NCBI RefSeq assembly: GCF_003026475.1
Contig: NZ_PYMC01000003.1
Span: 62,001-126,000, forward strand
DNA from: Photobacterium lipolyticum
GTDB lineage: Bacteria; Pseudomonadota; Gammaproteobacteria; Enterobacterales; Vibrionaceae
Reading direction: 5' to 3'
Length of the DNA: 64,000 nucleotides
The notes under the pieces are model-generated. The model had not been told where the DNA came from. It ran no database searches and worked only from the letters and a program-made list of their open reading frames with translations. Within the stretch, counting starts at the first letter, position 1, and every line of letters starts with the position of its first letter. The translations under genes were made by a program, and so were the position numbers. Positions 16,052-25,806 of the stretch are shown one piece after another.

Positions 16052-16912
16052 TTACGGGCGTAATTTTAATACGCTATCAATATCTTCAGCGGAATGACGT
16101 TCTGGAACTTGTTCCCATTCTTCGCCCCAGGAGCGGTTTACGACGCGCCCGCGCTGTACCGCTTCTCTCTCTTCAAGCATTTTCGCCCAACGTACAACAT
16201 TAGTATATGTTTCTACTTGTAAGAACTCTGCGGCATCATACAAATGACCTAGCACTAAATTACCGTACCACGGCCATATCGCCATATCTGCAATACTGTA
16301 CTCTTCACCTGCTACATAGGTGTGTTTAGATAGTTGCTTATCTAATACATCTAACTGGCGTTTAGCTTCCATCGCAAAACGATTGATAGGGTATTCCTGC
16401 TTTTCATCAGCATAAGCGTAAAAATGTCCAAACCCGCCGCCAAGGAAAGGGGCTGAACCTTGCGCCCAAAACAGCCAGTTAAATGTCTGAGTTCTCGCAT
16501 TTCCTTCATTTGGCAAAAAATGACCAAATTTCTCTGCTAAATGAACCAGAATTGAAGCTGATTCAAAGACATTAACTCTTTCATTGCCAGACCTATCGAC
16601 GAGGGCCGGAATTTTTGAGTTAGGGTTTACTTCAACAAATCCTGACGAAAATTGCTCACCTTCTCCGATATTAATCAGATAAGCATCATACTCAGCTTCC
16701 TTAATACCTAAAGCTAATAGCTCTTCTAAAAGAATCGTCACTTTTTGTCCGTTAGGTGTACCAAGGGAGTAAAGTTGTAATAGGTGTTCACCTACAGGTA
16801 AGTCTTTGTCATGTGTCGAACCTGAAACGGGGCGGTTAATATTTGCCCATTTATTACCGCCGTTTGTAGCATTAATCCAAACTTTCGGTGGCGTGTATTT
16901 ATTGTTGCCCAT
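16052..16912 (-). CDS. yghU: Glutathione S-transferase family disulfide-bond oxidoreductase YghU
   Basis: 286 aa, close to the 288 aa of E. coli YghU, a nu-class GST with glutathione-dependent disulfide reductase activity. The characteristic long N-terminal extension (KYTPPKVW, NRPVSGSTHDKDLPVG) precedes the thioredoxin-like domain, where LYSLGTPNGQKVTILLEE carries the active-site Thr/Asn in place of Cys. The conserved cis-Pro region (NPNSKIPALVD) and the helical C-terminal domain (EYSIADMAIWPWYG) follow. ATG 16912 has GGGAG at good spacing. Cytoplasmic, monocistronic. Confidence 0.93.
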   Translation of the reverse strand: MGNNKYTPPKVWINATNGGNKWANINRPVSGSTHDKDLPVGEHLLQLYSLGTPNGQKVTILLEELLALGIKEAEYDAYLINIGEGEQFSSGFVEVNPNSKIPALVDRSGNERVNVFESASILVHLAEKFGHFLPNEGNARTQTFNWLFWAQGSAPFLGGGFGHFYAYADEKQEYPINRFAMEAKRQLDVLDKQLSKHTYVAGEEYSIADMAIWPWYGNLVLGHLYDAAEFLQVETYTNVVRWAKMLEEREAVQRGRVVNRSWGEEWEQVPERHSAEDIDSVLKLRP

Positions 16913-17084
16913 AATTTCTCCCTACTTATGACTAACGTACAAGTGTGATTCTGAGAAAACGTTTTTCAAAACAAATTGACAAATCGCTGTTTGTCAATCT
17001 AAACGGTTCCCTGTGTCACAACGCGCGGCGGGCTACAGGCTTCAGCCGGAACGGCACCTTATAAATAACGGCACTGACACTTTG

Positions 17085-18455
17085 CTATCGAAGTGACATT
17101 TCAATCTGGAAATCATTGCCCTGGTGTTGCACCCAGCGTAAACGGCTTGCCAGCATTAAGGCGGCCGATGACAGACCGACAATGTTGCCAATCCAGAAAC
17201 CATGCGGCCCCATCGATCCAACAATCCAGTCAGTCATACCAAGAATATAACCCACAGGCAGGCCTAATATCCAGTAGGCGATAAAGGTGCGAATAAAGAT
17301 AGCGCGCATATCTTTGTAGCCGCGAAGAGCACCTGCCGCTACAACCTGTATCGCATCGGTACACTGATAGATAGCAGCCAGGAACAAGAGCTGTCCCGCG
17401 ATAAGGATAACGTCAGGGTTGTCGGTATACATCTGCGCGATTCGTTCGCGGAATATCACGGTTAACAGTGCGGTAAGCATTGCAATCACCAGTCCTACTA
17501 ATAAACCACAACGAGAGGCAATCTTCGCTTCTTCTAGATCTTTTTGACCGAGTAGGTGGCCAACACGAATGCTTAGTGCCGCGCCCAGGCTCATCGGGAT
17601 CATAAAGATCAGTGCAGAGAAATTACTTGCAACCTGATGTGCAGCTACGGTAATTGAACCTAGCGGTGAAATTAACAGCGCGATGGCAGCAAAGAGGGAG
17701 ACTTCAAAGAAGATAGAGGCAGCCACGGGCAACCCCAGTTTGAAAAGGCGAAAAATGGCTGAAAGCTGTGGTTTGTGCCAATGGTTAAACAGCCCGATCG
17801 CGTTTAACCGTTTGTTCAGTTTGACGTATACCAGCATTGAAAAGAACATTAACCAATACACAATCGCTGTTGCAACACCACAGCCAACCCCGCCCAGCGC
17901 AGGTGCGCCGAACTTACCGTATACAAATATCCAGTTAAGTGGGATGTTGGCAGCCAGGCCAATAAAGCCAATTACCATCGCTGGTATGGTAAGAGACAAG
18001 CCTTCAGAGAAACTTTTAAGGGTCTGAAAAAAGAGGAAGGCAGGAACCGCAAATAATACAGCATGCAGGTAACCAATGGTTTTATCAGCGAGGTCTTTTT
18101 CGACATCCATCATGTCTATCAGAGCGCCCGCATTGTAGAGCACCCAAATAATAGGTAAGGATATAATGGCAGCCAACATGAAACCATGTTGTACTTCAAA
18201 TGGAATTTTTTGCTTCTTGCCCGAGCCATTAAGCGTTGCAACTATAGGTACCAACGCGATCAGCAAGCCCACACCAAACAGGATAGAGGGTAACCAGACA
18301 CTGGTCGCAACAGAAACCGCCGCCATGTCAGTGGCACTTACGCTGCCGGCCATTACGGTGTCGACAAACCCCATCGATGTTTGAGCGACTGATGCGATGA
18401 GTACTGGGATTGCTAACTTAAGTAATTGACGTGTTTCACGCCGGTAATTATGCAC
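17085..18455 (-). CDS. norM: MATE-family multidrug/Na+ antiporter NorM
   Basis: 456 aa, the same length as Vibrio parahaemolyticus NorM, with 12 predicted membrane helices and the two-fold MATE repeat. Family sequences visible near the start are AIPVLIASVAQTSMGFVDTVMAG and, later, PMSLGAALSIRVGHLLG. Drives efflux of cationic drugs with Na+ or H+ exchange. The start is GTG 18455 with AGGAG six bases upstream. It is divergent from ribE, the same arrangement as mdtK (ydhE) and ribE in E. coli, which supports the assignment. Confidence 0.93.
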   Translation of the reverse strand: MHNYRRETRQLLKLAIPVLIASVAQTSMGFVDTVMAGSVSATDMAAVSVATSVWLPSILFGVGLLIALVPIVATLNGSGKKQKIPFEVQHGFMLAAIISLPIIWVLYNAGALIDMMDVEKDLADKTIGYLHAVLFAVPAFLFFQTLKSFSEGLSLTIPAMVIGFIGLAANIPLNWIFVYGKFGAPALGGVGCGVATAIVYWLMFFSMLVYVKLNKRLNAIGLFNHWHKPQLSAIFRLFKLGLPVAASIFFEVSLFAAIALLISPLGSITVAAHQVASNFSALIFMIPMSLGAALSIRVGHLLGQKDLEEAKIASRCGLLVGLVIAMLTALLTVIFRERIAQMYTDNPDVILIAGQLLFLAAIYQCTDAIQVVAAGALRGYKDMRAIFIRTFIAYWILGLPVGYILGMTDWIVGSMGPHGFWIGNIVGLSSAALMLASRLRWVQHQGNDFQIEMSLR

Positions 18456-18670
18456 AGAATGCTCCTGAAAGCAGGTATATCGGATACAGAGAAATATGTC
18501 CGCAGGTGTGCGCTGAATTATAGCGATTCAATACGCAGAGACAATCGTTATTCTGATAAGTTGAAAATTACTGTATCTTGAGGCGGTCTACCTGCGGGGA
18601 TTATTTTCCTGCTTGGTGTTTGGGTATAATATCGATCAATAGAATGCCATCAACCAATATAGGAAGGATC

Positions 18671-19285
18671 ATGTTCACCGGAATTGTTCAAGGCACAGCT
18701 GAAGTTATTAAAATCATAAAAAAAGAGAACTTTCAGACACATGTGATCCGAATGCCTCAAGGGTTATCTGACGGATTAACACTTGGTGCATCTGTTGCCC
18801 ATAATGGTTGTTGCCTGACGGTTACAGGAGTGGATGACGATTTAGTCTCTTTTGATTTAATGCAAGAGACGTTGAAAGTGACTAATTTAGGCCTGTTGTC
18901 TGCAGGTGATAGCGTCAATGTTGAACGGGCCGCAAAGTTTGGGGATGAGATAGGGGGCCACTCCATGTCCGGCCATATCATGTGCACTGCGGTGGTTAAA
19001 GAGGTGGTGGTGTCTGAAAATAACCGTCAGGTTTGGTTTTTAATGCCGCAAACACAGATGAAGTATGTGTTTACAAAAGGGTATATCGGGATTGATGGGA
19101 TCAGCCTGACGATTGGTGATGTGGTTGATAATACTTTTAATGTGAATTTAATTCCCGAGACATTACAGCGTACTAACTTACAATGGCGCTCAGTGGGCGA
19201 TGCGATCAATATTGAAGTCGATCCACAAACCCAGGCTGTGGTTGATACAGTTGAGCGGGTGTTAGCGAGTCAATCCGCGAAATAA
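18671..19285 (+). CDS. ribE: Riboflavin synthase (alpha subunit)
   Basis: 204-aa enzyme that dismutates two 6,7-dimethyl-8-ribityllumazine molecules to riboflavin. Two lumazine-binding barrels are visible, the first starting MFTGIVQG with [13 protein letters not shown] and the second starting SGHIMCT with [10 protein letters not shown]. Near-identity to E. coli RibE extends to [21 protein letters not shown] 18671 follows AGGAAGG. Photobacterium lumazine proteins are paralogues, but the retained NGCCLTV Cys-containing segment and the synteny with norM favour the housekeeping enzyme. No FMN riboswitch upstream. Confidence 0.94.
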   Translation: MFTGIVQGTAEVIKIIKKENFQTHVIRMPQGLSDGLTLGASVAHNGCCLTVTGVDDDLVSFDLMQETLKVTNLGLLSAGDSVNVERAAKFGDEIGGHSMSGHIMCTAVVKEVVVSENNRQVWFLMPQTQMKYVFTKGYIGIDGISLTIGDVVDNTFNVNLIPETLQRTNLQWRSVGDAINIEVDPQTQAVVDTVERVLASQSAK

Positions 19286-19312
19286 AAATGCATTTCGATA
19301 GTGAATGCATTT
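19286..19312 (+). terminator. Weak hairpin after ribE
   Basis: Inverted repeat AAATGCATT / AATGCATTT directly after the ribE stop, with only a short T run. Possible weak terminator. Confidence 0.4.
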
Positions 19313-19502
19313 ATTACCGAGATTGCTGATCTTACCAATTAACAGTAGTGATAATTCTAAAGGAAAAGGGAATTCAATTACTATTTTTCCCTTTTTGCTT
19401 CATCCCGCCATAAATCCTAAAGCGCAGACCTAATGGTTACCATTTATATATGGATATAAAATGGTGGGTATAAACAGGAGTAATGCTATTACAATTTGAT
19501 AT

Positions 19503-19706
19503 TTAAAAGATCTGCTCATCATCCGCATCAATAAATAAGTTGATGGTTTTGTGTAGTTCATCGACTTCCATATTCAGGTGGATAGCATTACAACACGCAG
19601 GGCACTCATCATAAAACTCTTGGCTACCCCCGCTTGTATCAAGAGTGATTTTGATGTTATGCCCGCAGTGTGGGCAAACAACACTTTGCTCAGAATAGTT
19701 CTTCAT
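19503..19706 (-). CDS. CPXCG-motif cysteine-rich small protein
   Basis: 67-aa protein with two Cys pairs: CPHCG near residue 11 and CPACC near residue 35, a zinc-ribbon-like arrangement of the Cys_rich_CPXG family (PF14255 type). Acidic C-terminus. ATG 19706 preceded by AAGGAG. The second pair reads CPACC rather than the usual CPxCx-P, a small deviation. Function unknown; probably cytoplasmic zinc binding. Confidence 0.85.
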   Translation of the reverse strand: MKNYSEQSVVCPHCGHNIKITLDTSGGSQEFYDECPACCNAIHLNMEVDELHKTINLFIDADDEQIF

Positions 19707-20057
19707 AGCGTACTCCTTAAAATGCGTTTACAGGCATATAACCCCTATAATATTCACGCATTTCTTTCTTCTAACTGATAATTCAGTTGATAATAAATAG
19801 GTATAACTAAATCGTAGCGTTAAGTATTGGTTTTTGCCGAGAATTAACCAAGAAGTTTGAGTTGATTTGAAGTTTCGATGAATTAATGGACTGACTGTCT
19901 CAAATAATCCTTTTTTGACTGGATATTTTTTTTGTTATAAGAACTGAAATATTTTATAAGATGTCAAAAAGGGAACATATCCTGTGGCAGGATCGGCAAT
20001 AAGTTGATGTAAAGACAATCGGGATTATCTTTACATCTAAGAAGGGATATTGCTAAT
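19707..20057. other. Intergenic region, about 350 bp
   Basis: AT-rich. The only clear structure is a perfect 10-bp inverted repeat GATGTAAAGA (20006-20015) / TCTTTACATC (20028-20037), 20 bp past the stop of the leftward yniC gene. It lacks a T tract and may be a weak terminator or a protein site. Confidence 0.45.
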
Positions 20058-20711
20058 TTATAGACTGCGCAGTAACGACGCCTTTACTTCGTGAAGCGAG
20101 GAAAGTTTATAATCAGCGATGGCCCAGCGTGGGTCGTCAGCATAGGCCTTTTCCGGTATTGCAATACCTTTCATTTGTGCGGCTTTGGCGGCAAGTAACC
20201 CATTAACTGAATCCTCAAAGGCGACACAGGCTTGTGGCGCGATACCAAGTGCATCAGCGGCATTGATATAGACTTCTGGGTGAGGCTTACCGTAGCGAAG
20301 GTGTTCAGCTGACAGTACGGCTTCAAACTTACCTTCTAATGCGAGTGCTTCTAGCGTCGCGGTAATTAAGTTCATCGGAGAAGAGGAGGCGAGGGCAAGT
20401 TTTAATCCCATATCTTCACAGGCTTTGATGGCTTCAAAAACACCGGGCAGCGCAGGTTTGTACTCTTTAACCAGTTCTTTCACACGCTCCACGATAGTAG
20501 CCGTGACTGCTACACAGTCTGGACCTTGCCATGGTTGTTTGCCAAACCAGAATTCAACCACCTGGTCGATTCGTAATCCCATGGTTTGTAACGTTTCTTT
20601 TTGTTCAATAATGACACCTAAGGAAGAAAATACTTCGACTTGTGCTTGTTGCCAAAAAGGTTCTGAGTCGACCAGCAGGCCATCCATATCAAATACTGCA
20701 GCTTGTAACAT
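20058..20711 (-). CDS. yniC: HAD-superfamily sugar phosphatase, YniC/HxpB-like
   Basis: 217-aa haloacid dehalogenase phosphatase. Motif I FDMDGLLVDSEP carries the nucleophile and acid/base Asp, motif II is LALASSSP, the motif III Lys is in YGKPHPE, and motif IV is VAFEDSVNG. Close to E. coli YniC (2-deoxyglucose-6-phosphate/hexitol phosphatase). ATG 20711 is preceded by AGGA; an upstream alternative at 20756 would run into the repeat element. In E. coli yniA and yniC are also neighbours; here a 267-bp repeat element separates them and leaves only 36 bp in front of this gene. Confidence 0.9.
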   Translation of the reverse strand: MLQAAVFDMDGLLVDSEPFWQQAQVEVFSSLGVIIEQKETLQTMGLRIDQVVEFWFGKQPWQGPDCVAVTATIVERVKELVKEYKPALPGVFEAIKACEDMGLKLALASSSPMNLITATLEALALEGKFEAVLSAEHLRYGKPHPEVYINAADALGIAPQACVAFEDSVNGLLAAKAAQMKGIAIPEKAYADDPRWAIADYKLSSLHEVKASLLRSL

Positions 20712-20747
20712 GATTTTCCTAACGTCAGTGGTAAAACCTATCGGTAT

Positions 20748-21014
20748 TATACCCAAGCTACCTCAAGATGCTCGTTTCAGCGAGAATTACTTGGCTACTA
20801 GGCTAGACACCGATTTGAAGATCTAGTGGTTCTAAATTGAAAATCGGTAACAACGCATAGAAGCCAAGTAAACTCGCCCTTTGGGAGTGGGCCAGCGAGC
20901 CCATTTCCGTGTCAAATAACCTTGAAAGGGAATAGCCATTCCTACCGTTATTTTTCTTGAACTGAGCCCGCTGGACTCACTCTGAATCCTGCATCTTGAG
21001 GTGGCTTGGGTATA
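20748..21014. repeat. MITE-like element with 24-bp terminal inverted repeats
   Basis: The ends 20748-20771 and 20991-21014 are inverted copies of each other with a single mismatch (TATACCCAAGC(T/C)ACCTC followed by AAGATGC). The 267-bp interior has no ORF worth noting. Partial ends of the same family occur at 57680-57721 and, more decayed, at 2961-2989 and 30105-30119. No obvious target-site duplication. Such elements are common in Vibrionaceae intergenic DNA. Confidence 0.85.
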
Positions 21015-21050
21015 CTTGTACTCAACAAAATATTGTCCCATAAAATAAAA

Positions 21051-21079
21051 ATTCTTAGCTTACGATGCAAGCTAAGAAT
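21051..21079 (-). terminator. Terminator of yniA
   Basis: Perfect stem ATTCTTAGCTT / AAGCTAAGAAT, followed on the minus strand by TTTTATTTTA. It lies 36 bp past the yniA stop. Confidence 0.85.
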
Positions 21080-21114
21080 TAAATATCAGGTATTAAAGCG
21101 GTGAGTTTGTTAAC

Positions 21115-21984
21115 TTATGGCTTTGTTAAACCTAACTTCTCTATTGTGTGTTCGGCCTGAGTTAAATAATCGCCACCAAACAGATTACAGTGGTTTAAGA
21201 CATGGTATAAGTTATATAGATCGCGACGCTCTTGATACCCGTCATCTAAAGGCCATACAGACTGGTAGCCTTGATAAAAGCTGGCCGGGAAGCCACCAAA
21301 GAGCTCAGTCATCGCGATATCACATTCTCTGTCTCCCCAGTAGGTGGCCGGATCAAAGATGAGCGGACCGGTTACGGTGAGTGCCGTATTACCGTGCCAG
21401 AGATCGCCATGAAGTAATGATGGCTTCGGTTGGTGGTTCATCAAAAGCGCAATCACATTACCGGTGATGGTATCGATATTGCCGAACTTGATGCCTTTCT
21501 CTTCACACAATTGAAGCTGCCAGGCGATGCGTTGCTCAGCAAAAAAACGACACCAACGACGGCGCCACTTGTTCGGCTGCGGTGTTATGCCGACGTAATT
21601 ATCAAAATCAAAGCCGTATTCTGCCTGTTCTCCCCATTGGTGCAACTTGGCTAATTGTTGGCCGAGGGTAAAAGCCGTATCGCTATCAATGGCTTTCGTG
21701 GGTAAGTAGTTGAGAATAATGAATGACTTATCGCGGCAGGTGCCAACGTGAAAAAATTGTGGGACTTGTACACAATCTGCTTCATTGAGGATCCGTAAGC
21801 TTTCAGCTTCGGTTTCAAACATTGCGAGTTGCTCTTTGTCATTTAGCTTGATAAAGAAACGTTCCTCACCATCACCAATACAATAGCATTGATTAATATC
21901 ACCACCGACGAGGGCTTCTCGTTCAGTGATTTTGAACGTTATCCCTAATACCTCTGAAAGCTGGTGAGAAATGGCTTGCCACAT
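21115..21984 (-). CDS. yniA: Fructosamine kinase family protein YniA
   Basis: 289-aa kinase of the fructosamine-3-kinase/aminoglycoside phosphotransferase fold. Catalytic loop LLHGDLWHGN (HxDxxxxN), Mg-binding IFDPATYWGDRE. N-terminus MWQAISHQLSE matches the E. coli YniA start, and ATG 21984 has GGAGG five bases upstream; a GTG four codons earlier (21996) is less likely. Family members phosphorylate ketosamines during deglycation; the exact substrate here is unknown. Has its own terminator. Confidence 0.92.
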   Translation of the reverse strand: MWQAISHQLSEVLGITFKITEREALVGGDINQCYCIGDGEERFFIKLNDKEQLAMFETEAESLRILNEADCVQVPQFFHVGTCRDKSFIILNYLPTKAIDSDTAFTLGQQLAKLHQWGEQAEYGFDFDNYVGITPQPNKWRRRWCRFFAEQRIAWQLQLCEEKGIKFGNIDTITGNVIALLMNHQPKPSLLHGDLWHGNTALTVTGPLIFDPATYWGDRECDIAMTELFGGFPASFYQGYQSVWPLDDGYQERRDLYNLYHVLNHCNLFGGDYLTQAEHTIEKLGLTKP

Positions 21985-22473
21985 AGCATCCTCCACGGCA
22001 GAACAATATTGATAGCGATATAATGTTATTGGTGTCTCATCAACATCTTAGACTATTTCAGCAAGAGGTAACCGTGCATTTATCAAGGTTTTAGCTTTAT
22101 GGTGAAGTTGTTTTGAGTGAAAAAGCTTGTAAATCAACTTCTAAGCGTTATGTGATAGGTCGATGAAATTACCGGTAATGTTGAAAGATAAACAGCCCTT
22201 AGTACTTAACACAATGAAGATGATCAATTCGTAGTCCACAGAAGGTAGTAAACCAGGGATCCATTCTGCACGGAATTATCCAGCCATGAAGAACCCGATT
22301 GGTATGTAATCCCTTCAAATTTCACCGCAAATGGATCCCTGATAACCGCCTGATAAGTTTCGAGCAAGTTTGTAAGTCAACTGTCTGGCAGTTTCTGGGA
22401 TGACGACTGTTTGGCTTCATCGAGAAATTATCAATCAGTCCAATCGATCATAATTACTGAACCAAGGCACTAA
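21985..22473. other. Intergenic region, 489 bp, containing element R1
   Basis: Between yniA (upstream side) and the 3' end of hutH. Apart from the inverted-repeat element at 22254-22351, no gene or terminator stands out. Confidence 0.4.
22254..22351 (+). repeat. Dispersed inverted-repeat element R1, full copy
   Basis: Arms CAGGGATCCATT (22254-22265) and AATGGATCCCTG (22330-22341) are perfect inverted copies, enclosing about 64 bp. The segment 22286-22351 matches 15326-15391 in inverted orientation. Inside it lies ATGAAGAACCCGATTGGTATG followed by TAA, a potential heptapeptide (MKNPIGM) that differs from the other copy at one codon only. A stem-loop RNA or a non-autonomous mobile element are both possible. 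Confidence 0.7.
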
Positions 22474-24006
22474 TTATAGACTTGGCAGCAGTGCTGCTGG
22501 CATTAGTTGATTGTACAGCGCTTCTTTTAACAGCTGATTCGCTTTGTCGATATCGGGTGCGAAGTAGCGATCTTTGTCGTAGAAGGTGACCCGTTCACGT
22601 AACAGCGCTTTGGCCTGTTCGATGCGCTCAGAGCTTCTTTCCGGGCTTCTGAAATCCAGCCCCTGTGCTGCTGCCAGCAATTCAACGGCAAGAATGCCCC
22701 GTGTATTTTCAGCCATATCGGTTAAACGACGACCTGCGAAGGTTGCCATAGAGACATGGTCTTCCTGGTTTGCAGATGTTGGCAGGCTGTCGACTGACGC
22801 CGGATGGGCGAAGGTTTTGTTCTCGCTGGCAAGTGCCGCAGCCGTTACCTGAGCAATCATAAAGCCTGAGTTGACGCCACCATTATCAACCAGAAATGGC
22901 GGTAGCCTACTCAAAGTACTGTCGATCAACAGCGCCATGCGGCGCTCTGACAAGCTGCCAATTTCTGCAATCGCAAGTGCCAGGTTATCGGCGGCCATCG
23001 CAACCGGTTCAGCATGGAAGTTGCCACCAGAAATAATATCGCCATCGTCAGCAAATACGAGAGGGTTATCAGACACCGAATTGGCTTCAATTTCGAGAAT
23101 CTCTGCCGAGTTACGGATTTGCTGTAAGCAGGCCCCCATGACCTGCGGTTGGCAACGGAGTGAATAAGGGTCTTGTACTTTTTCGCATTGTTGGTGTGAC
23201 TGACCTATATCACTGTGCCGATCTAGCATATGACGATACGCCATTGCGGCATCCATCTGGCCTCGGTGACCGCGTATACGGTGAATTCGCGGGTCAAATG
23301 GGCGGCGGCTGCCCAGTGCGGCATCAACGGTCATCGCGCCACAAACTGTTGCTGCAGCATACAGATCTTCGGCTGCAAATAAGCCTTCCAGCGAAAAGGC
23401 TGTTGATGCCTGAGTGCCGTTTAGCAGAGCCAGACCTTCCTTCGGGGCCAGTGTGATTGGCTCCAGACCTGCAATTTCAAGCGCCCGGGCGCCAGTAATT
23501 ACGTCACCTTTGTAGCGTGCCTGCCCTTCACCCAGCAGAACGGTACTCATGTGGGCAAGGGGAGCAAGATCGCCCGATGCCCCAACCGAGCCTTTTTTAG
23601 GAATGCACGGATACACTTCAGCATTAACTAACTGAATTAGGGCATTTACAACTAACGGGCGAATACCGGAATAGCCACGAGACAGGCTGTTCACCTTAAG
23701 CACGATCATCAAACGAACGGTGGCATCATCCATGAACTGACCAATACCGGCAGCATGGGAAAGGACAATACTGCGTTGCAGGGTTTCCAGATCGTCTAGC
23801 GCAATCCGGGTGTTGGCCAATAAGCCAAAACCGGTATTGATGCCATAAACGACTCTGTCTTCTTTGATGATTTTGGCGACGGCCTCAGTACTGGCCAGCA
23901 TGCCCGGCAGTGCCTCGTCATTTAATGACAGTTGAACAGAGTGACGGCTGACTTCACGAAGCTGTTTTAACGATAGCTTTCCTGGATTAATTTCTAACTG
24001 GTACAT
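22474..24006 (-). CDS. hutH: Histidine ammonia-lyase
   Basis: 510-aa lyase converting histidine to urocanate and ammonia, first step of histidine degradation. The Ala143-Ser144-Gly145 triplet in [11 protein letters not shown] forms the MIO prosthetic group. Other conserved parts: YGINTGFG (~54-61), QDPYSLRC and [10 protein letters not shown]. Length is normal. ATG 24006 preceded by GGAAGGA. Last gene of the hutIGUH operon, 23 bp after hutU. Confidence 0.97.
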   Translation of the reverse strand: MYQLEINPGKLSLKQLREVSRHSVQLSLNDEALPGMLASTEAVAKIIKEDRVVYGINTGFGLLANTRIALDDLETLQRSIVLSHAAGIGQFMDDATVRLMIVLKVNSLSRGYSGIRPLVVNALIQLVNAEVYPCIPKKGSVGASGDLAPLAHMSTVLLGEGQARYKGDVITGARALEIAGLEPITLAPKEGLALLNGTQASTAFSLEGLFAAEDLYAAATVCGAMTVDAALGSRRPFDPRIHRIRGHRGQMDAAMAYRHMLDRHSDIGQSHQQCEKVQDPYSLRCQPQVMGACLQQIRNSAEILEIEANSVSDNPLVFADDGDIISGGNFHAEPVAMAADNLALAIAEIGSLSERRMALLIDSTLSRLPPFLVDNGGVNSGFMIAQVTAAALASENKTFAHPASVDSLPTSANQEDHVSMATFAGRRLTDMAENTRGILAVELLAAAQGLDFRSPERSSERIEQAKALLRERVTFYDKDRYFAPDIDKANQLLKEALYNQLMPAALLPSL

Positions 24007-24029
24007 GATCCTTCCTTTTTCACGATCTG

Positions 24030-25757
24030 TTATTTATTGTTATTGTTATTGGCATTTGTCCGATTAACCATTGGCAGGTCGAGGCCTTGTTCTTTGGCGC
24101 AGTTAACGGCAATGCCGTAACCGGCATCGGCATGACGCATCACGCCAGTTGCCGGATCATTGTGAAGCACTCGGCCCACGCGTTCTGCAGCATCGTCAGT
24201 CCCATCGGCGACAATGACCATGCCTGAGTGTTGCGAGAAGCCCATGCCGACACCGCCACCGTGGTGAAGCGATACCCAGGTTGCACCTGATGCCGTATTT
24301 AACAGTGCATTGAGTAGCGGCCAGTCAGAAACCGCATCTGAGCCGTCCATCATGCTTTCAGTTTCGCGGTTGGGGCTGGCAACAGAGCCGGAATCAAGGT
24401 GGTCACGACCGATAACAACCGGTGCTTTCAGCTCACCATTTTTAACCATTTCATTGAATGCCAAACCGAGACGTGCACGATCTTTCAGACCAACCCAGCA
24501 GATCCGTGCTGGCAAGCCCTGGAAATGAATACGCTCGCGAGCCATATCTAACCAGTTATGCAGATGCAGATTATCCGGGATCAGCTCTTTTACTTTCTGA
24601 TCGGTTTTGTAAATATCTTCAGGATCGCCCGATAATGCCGCCCAGCGGAAAGGACCGATACCTTCACAGAAAAGCGGACGAATATAAGCAGGAACGAAAC
24701 CCGGGAAGTCAAAGGCGTTTTTGACGCCTTCTTCAAACGCCATTTGGCGGATATTGTTACCGTAATCTACCGTAGCAGAGCCCGCGGTTTGCAGATCTAA
24801 CATCGCCTGAACCTGAATGGCCATCGACTGTTTCGCCGCTTTTACGACAGCAGCTTCGTCTTTGGTTCGCATTTCAGCGGCGTACGCCATGCTCCAGCCT
24901 TTTGGCAGATAGCCATTCAACGGGTCGTGTGCAGACGTTTGATCGGTGGTTGCATCCGGTGTTATGCCACGCTCAACCAGTTCTGGGTAGATATCGGCGG
25001 TGTTGCCTAACAGTCCGACAGAGACAGGTTTACCGGTTTGTTTGGACTCTTCAATGATGGCCAGAGCTTCATCTAAACTGGTCGCTTTGCAGTCGAGATA
25101 ACCGGTACGCAGACGGTAATCAATGCGGGATTCATCGCATTCTACGGCGATCATTGAGAAACCAGCCATTGTTGCAGCAAGAGGTTGAGCGCCACCCATG
25201 CCACCAAGACCGCCAGTCAGGATCCAGCGACCATGGGTTTCGCCATTAAAGTGCTGACGAGCCATTGCAGCGAAAGTTTCATAGGTGCCCTGAACGATGC
25301 CCTGCGAGCCGATGTAGATCCAGCTACCGGCGGTCATCTGACCGTACATCATCAGGCCTTTTTTATCGAGTTCGTTGAAATGTTCCCAATTTGCCCAGTG
25401 CGGTACCAGGTTAGAGTTGGCTATTAATACTCGCGGTGCATTGCTGTGCGTTTTAAAAACACCGACAGGTTTGCCTGACTGCACCAGCAAGGTTTCATCA
25501 CTTTCCAGCCGTTTAAGCACCTCAACAATTTTGTCATAGCACTCCCAGTTACGGGCCGCGCGGCCGATACCGCCATAGACAACCAGTGCATGGGGATGTT
25601 CAGCCACATCCGGATGCAGGTTGTTCATCAGCATTCGCAATGGCGCTTCTGTTAGCCAGGATTTGGCATTCAACGCTGTACCGGTAGGTGCAATGATGGT
25701 TCTTGTTTCATCTAAACGTGCTTTTGCTATTTGGGGGCGGGACGATGCGTTCGTCAT
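24030..25757 (-). CDS. hutU: Urocanate hydratase
   Basis: 575-aa NAD+-dependent enzyme converting urocanate to imidazolonepropionate. Recognised by [16 protein letters not shown] (NAD-binding region), [10 protein letters not shown] and [18 protein letters not shown] 25757 has AAGGAG at good distance; an upstream start at 25820 is unlikely. The C-terminus ends in [11 protein letters not shown], coded by alternating AAC/AAT codons, a short asparagine tail not usual in the family. Second-to-last gene of the hut operon. Confidence 0.97.
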   Translation of the reverse strand: MTNASSRPQIAKARLDETRTIIAPTGTALNAKSWLTEAPLRMLMNNLHPDVAEHPHALVVYGGIGRAARNWECYDKIVEVLKRLESDETLLVQSGKPVGVFKTHSNAPRVLIANSNLVPHWANWEHFNELDKKGLMMYGQMTAGSWIYIGSQGIVQGTYETFAAMARQHFNGETHGRWILTGGLGGMGGAQPLAATMAGFSMIAVECDESRIDYRLRTGYLDCKATSLDEALAIIEESKQTGKPVSVGLLGNTADIYPELVERGITPDATTDQTSAHDPLNGYLPKGWSMAYAAEMRTKDEAAVVKAAKQSMAIQVQAMLDLQTAGSATVDYGNNIRQMAFEEGVKNAFDFPGFVPAYIRPLFCEGIGPFRWAALSGDPEDIYKTDQKVKELIPDNLHLHNWLDMARERIHFQGLPARICWVGLKDRARLGLAFNEMVKNGELKAPVVIGRDHLDSGSVASPNRETESMMDGSDAVSDWPLLNALLNTASGATWVSLHHGGGVGMGFSQHSGMVIVADGTDDAAERVGRVLHNDPATGVMRHADAGYGIAVNCAKEQGLDLPMVNRTNANNNNNK

Positions 25758-25806
25758 GTTGCTCTCCTTGCTGTGCGCGATCGTTGTAAGGTAATAATGT
25801 GCGGCA

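Noticed and set aside
18671-19285. Lumazine protein (luminescence accessory) rather than riboflavin synthase
   Set aside because: Catalytic-type N-terminal barrel residues are kept and the gene sits beside norM as in E. coli; no lux genes nearby.
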